DNA from: Candidatus Omnitrophota bacterium
Lineage (GTDB): Bacteria; Omnitrophota; Gorgyraeia; B26-G9
Length of the DNA stretch: 33,506 nt
Direction: 5' to 3'
Assembly: GCA_022013205.1 (NCBI GenBank)
Contig: JAKLQT010000227.1
Coordinates: forward strand, 1-33,506
Below are positions 32,228-33,506 of the stretch, piece after piece. A program made the translations under genes and the position numbers. Positions within the stretch are counted from its first letter, which is position 1, and each line of letters opens with the position of its first letter. The notes beneath the pieces are model-generated. The model did not search any database. It was given only the letters and a program-made list of their open reading frames with translations, and was not told the DNA's origin.

Positions 32228-32233
32228 TATAAT
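32228..32233 (+). promoter_or_regulatory. Possible -10 box TATAAT upstream of the DUF362 gene
   Basis: TATAAT lies 16 bases before ATG 32250 in a 46-base gap. No -35 box is found at 16-18 bases spacing, and there is no Shine-Dalgarno before the ATG. Any transcript from it would be nearly leaderless. This is weak evidence. Confidence 0.25.
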
Positions 32234-32249
32234 AGAAAAAAGATAGATT

Positions 32250-33350
32250 ATGAAAAGGTTTACTAGAAGAGAATTTATTAAAAAAGGATTAGGGTTAGGC
32301 GCGGCTTTAACCTGCGCGCAAATCTGGCCGGATTATTCATATGCGTTAAACCCAGCCAGCGAGGTCGCTCTTGTTAAAGGGAATAAAATACCCCAAATAA
32401 CTCAAAAAGCCTTAGAACTGATAGGCGGGATACAGAAAGTAGTTAAACCAGGCTCAAAGGTGTTTATAAAGCCTAATTATATCGCGGGAGGTTTTATGGG
32501 GCATGACCCCGTGCGATCTGGAGAAATACCTCACCCCGAGGTTGTGGCAGCCGTGGCGCGTGAATGCGTAAAATCAGGCGCTAAACAGGTTATTATCGGC
32601 GAATGGTTTGAAAGGCCGTTGAAAATAGAGTTTGGCGGGGAAAAGAGCAAATGCGGAGCTCAGATCAAAAAGCTGGTAGAGAAAATAAATAAGAAGTTCT
32701 CAAATAAAGTCTCGCTTGTGGATTTAAGAAAATATACAAAGTCATTTATCTATGTGCCCTCGTCTACCAGTATCCAATGGCTGGCAATACCTGATCTGGT
32801 CGCGGAAGCTGACGCAGTAATATCTGTGGCTGTATTAAAGACGCATCATCGTCCGATCTCTGTTACATTCGGCATGAAAAACTTTGTGGGCATAATGCCA
32901 TCTATATTATACGGAGAACCGCGGATGAAGCTGCATGCTGCGGGAATAAATCAGGTAATTCTGGATATTGTAAAGGGAGTCAAACCGAAACTAACTGTTA
33001 TCAGCGGAGTTTATGGTATGGAAGGGGAAGGGGTGGTTCTTTCCTTCGGAGGCAAACCTGTTGATGTGGCTTCCAGGATCGGCGGCGCGGTAGTGATCGC
33101 CGGTTTTGATCCGGTGGCCACCGACGCGACAGCAACCAGGCTTATTACAAGGGCATGGCAGCCTCAGCCAATAGACACTGATTTAGGGGTTCCATGGTAT
33201 ATAAAGCATCTGCGGATGGCTTATGAACAGGGAATAGGCCAGATACACTCTTCACGCATAAAAATTAAAGGGGAAAAACTTGATGATTTGGCAATGTCAT
33301 GGCTTATGCCGCAAAAGAATACTTATCCGGAGCTGCCAAATCATATTTAG
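32250..33350 (+). CDS. DUF362 domain protein with Tat signal peptide
   Basis: This 366-aa protein begins with a twin-arginine signal (TRREFIKKG followed by a short hydrophobic stretch), so it should be folded before export. The rest matches the DUF362 family: FIKPNYI, HPEVVAAVARECVKSGAKQVIIGEW, VAVLKTHHRPISVTFGMKNFVGIMP and GFDPVATDATATRL. No ferredoxin-like Cys clusters follow, unlike many family members. The role of DUF362 proteins is not well defined. Export before folding is unlikely, which hints at a cofactor. It may be under its own promoter and may not belong to the glycan locus. Confidence 0.85.
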   Translation: MKRFTRREFIKKGLGLGAALTCAQIWPDYSYALNPASEVALVKGNKIPQITQKALELIGGIQKVVKPGSKVFIKPNYIAGGFMGHDPVRSGEIPHPEVVAAVARECVKSGAKQVIIGEWFERPLKIEFGGEKSKCGAQIKKLVEKINKKFSNKVSLVDLRKYTKSFIYVPSSTSIQWLAIPDLVAEADAVISVAVLKTHHRPISVTFGMKNFVGIMPSILYGEPRMKLHAAGINQVILDIVKGVKPKLTVISGVYGMEGEGVVLSFGGKPVDVASRIGGAVVIAGFDPVATDATATRLITRAWQPQPIDTDLGVPWYIKHLRMAYEQGIGQIHSSRIKIKGEKLDDLAMSWLMPQKNTYPELPNHI

Positions 33351-33415
33351 GTAATTTAAAGCAACTATATAAGGTATGACTTTTCATTAAAAATATATAT
33401 TAATGCATGCAATTT

Positions 33416-33443
33416 TTGATAATAAGAGTAGAATATCTAAAAT
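33416..33443 (+). promoter_or_regulatory. Possible sigma70-like promoter in the 3' AT-rich gap
   Basis: TTGATA at 33416-33421 and TAAAAT at 33438-33443 are separated by 16 bases, each one base from consensus. They lie in the 156-base noncoding end of the window, which is very AT-rich, so chance matches are likely. No coding sequence is recognisable after it. This would be the promoter of a gene to the right, if it is real. Confidence 0.25.
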
Positions 33444-33506
33444 TGATTTATAAGAAATATATAATTTATTATTCGGAATGTGCTTGGAGCCGAAAAGATT
33501 GGCTGA

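Noticed and set aside
1..33506. Recoded TGA stop codon (as in some candidate phyla)
   Set aside because: TGA ends many genes here exactly at family-typical C-termini and at ATGA overlaps, so it acts as a stop.

Overview
The window is a gene-dense, AT-rich bacterial segment with every supported gene on the + strand. Genes overlap or lie a few bases apart, and many have Shine-Dalgarno sequences. The standard code applies: TGA ends many of the genes. The mix of B12-type and SPASM radical SAM proteins, GT39-like membrane glycosyltransferases, a NodU-type carbamoyltransferase and a Tat-exported DUF362 protein suggests an uncultivated anaerobe, perhaps Omnitrophota or another PVC-related lineage. 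That placement is an inference from gene content; no rRNA or marker gene is present.

Layout. (1) 1-2317: three tandem, related SPASM radical SAM genes, the first cut by the window edge. (2) 2347-11998: two giant radical SAM proteins (1181 and 1394 aa) that share five copies of an unrecognised beta-rich domain of about 200 aa, followed by a B12-type radical SAM protein with a C-terminal membrane helix. The 1394-aa protein has two complete radical SAM domains. (3) 12098-19438: GT4, GT2 (DPM1/GtrB type), carbamoyltransferase, a membrane-anchored carbohydrate-binding-like protein, a GT39-like transferase and another SPASM radical SAM protein. (4) 19598-25945: a methyltransferase and three related GT39-like membrane proteins, the last fused to a DegT/DnrJ-type aminotransferase. 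Two of the three carry a palindromic repeat inserted in frame. (5) 25945-33350: GT4, B12-type radical SAM, GT9, B12-type radical SAM, GT2 and the DUF362 protein.

In total there are nine radical SAM CxxxCxxC motifs in eight proteins plus the tail of a ninth, nine glycosyltransferase modules, and carbamoyl-, amino- and methyl-transfer enzymes. The simplest reading is a biosynthetic locus for an unusual, heavily modified surface glycan or lipid-linked glycoconjugate. In this reading the GT9, GT4 and GT2 enzymes build the chain in the cytoplasm, the GT39-like enzymes add sugars outside using polyprenyl-phosphate donors, and the radical SAM enzymes do methylation, epimerisation, deoxygenation or similar chemistry. 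The beta-rich domains may hold the polymer for the radical SAM modules. No substrate can be read from the sequence.

No gap without a supported or possible gene exceeds 300 bases. The largest (5893-6180) holds only a doubtful small reading frame. The gaps at 11999-12097 and 19439-19597 hold short degenerate tandem repeats. I saw no tRNA, rRNA, CRISPR array, transposase or convincing terminator.
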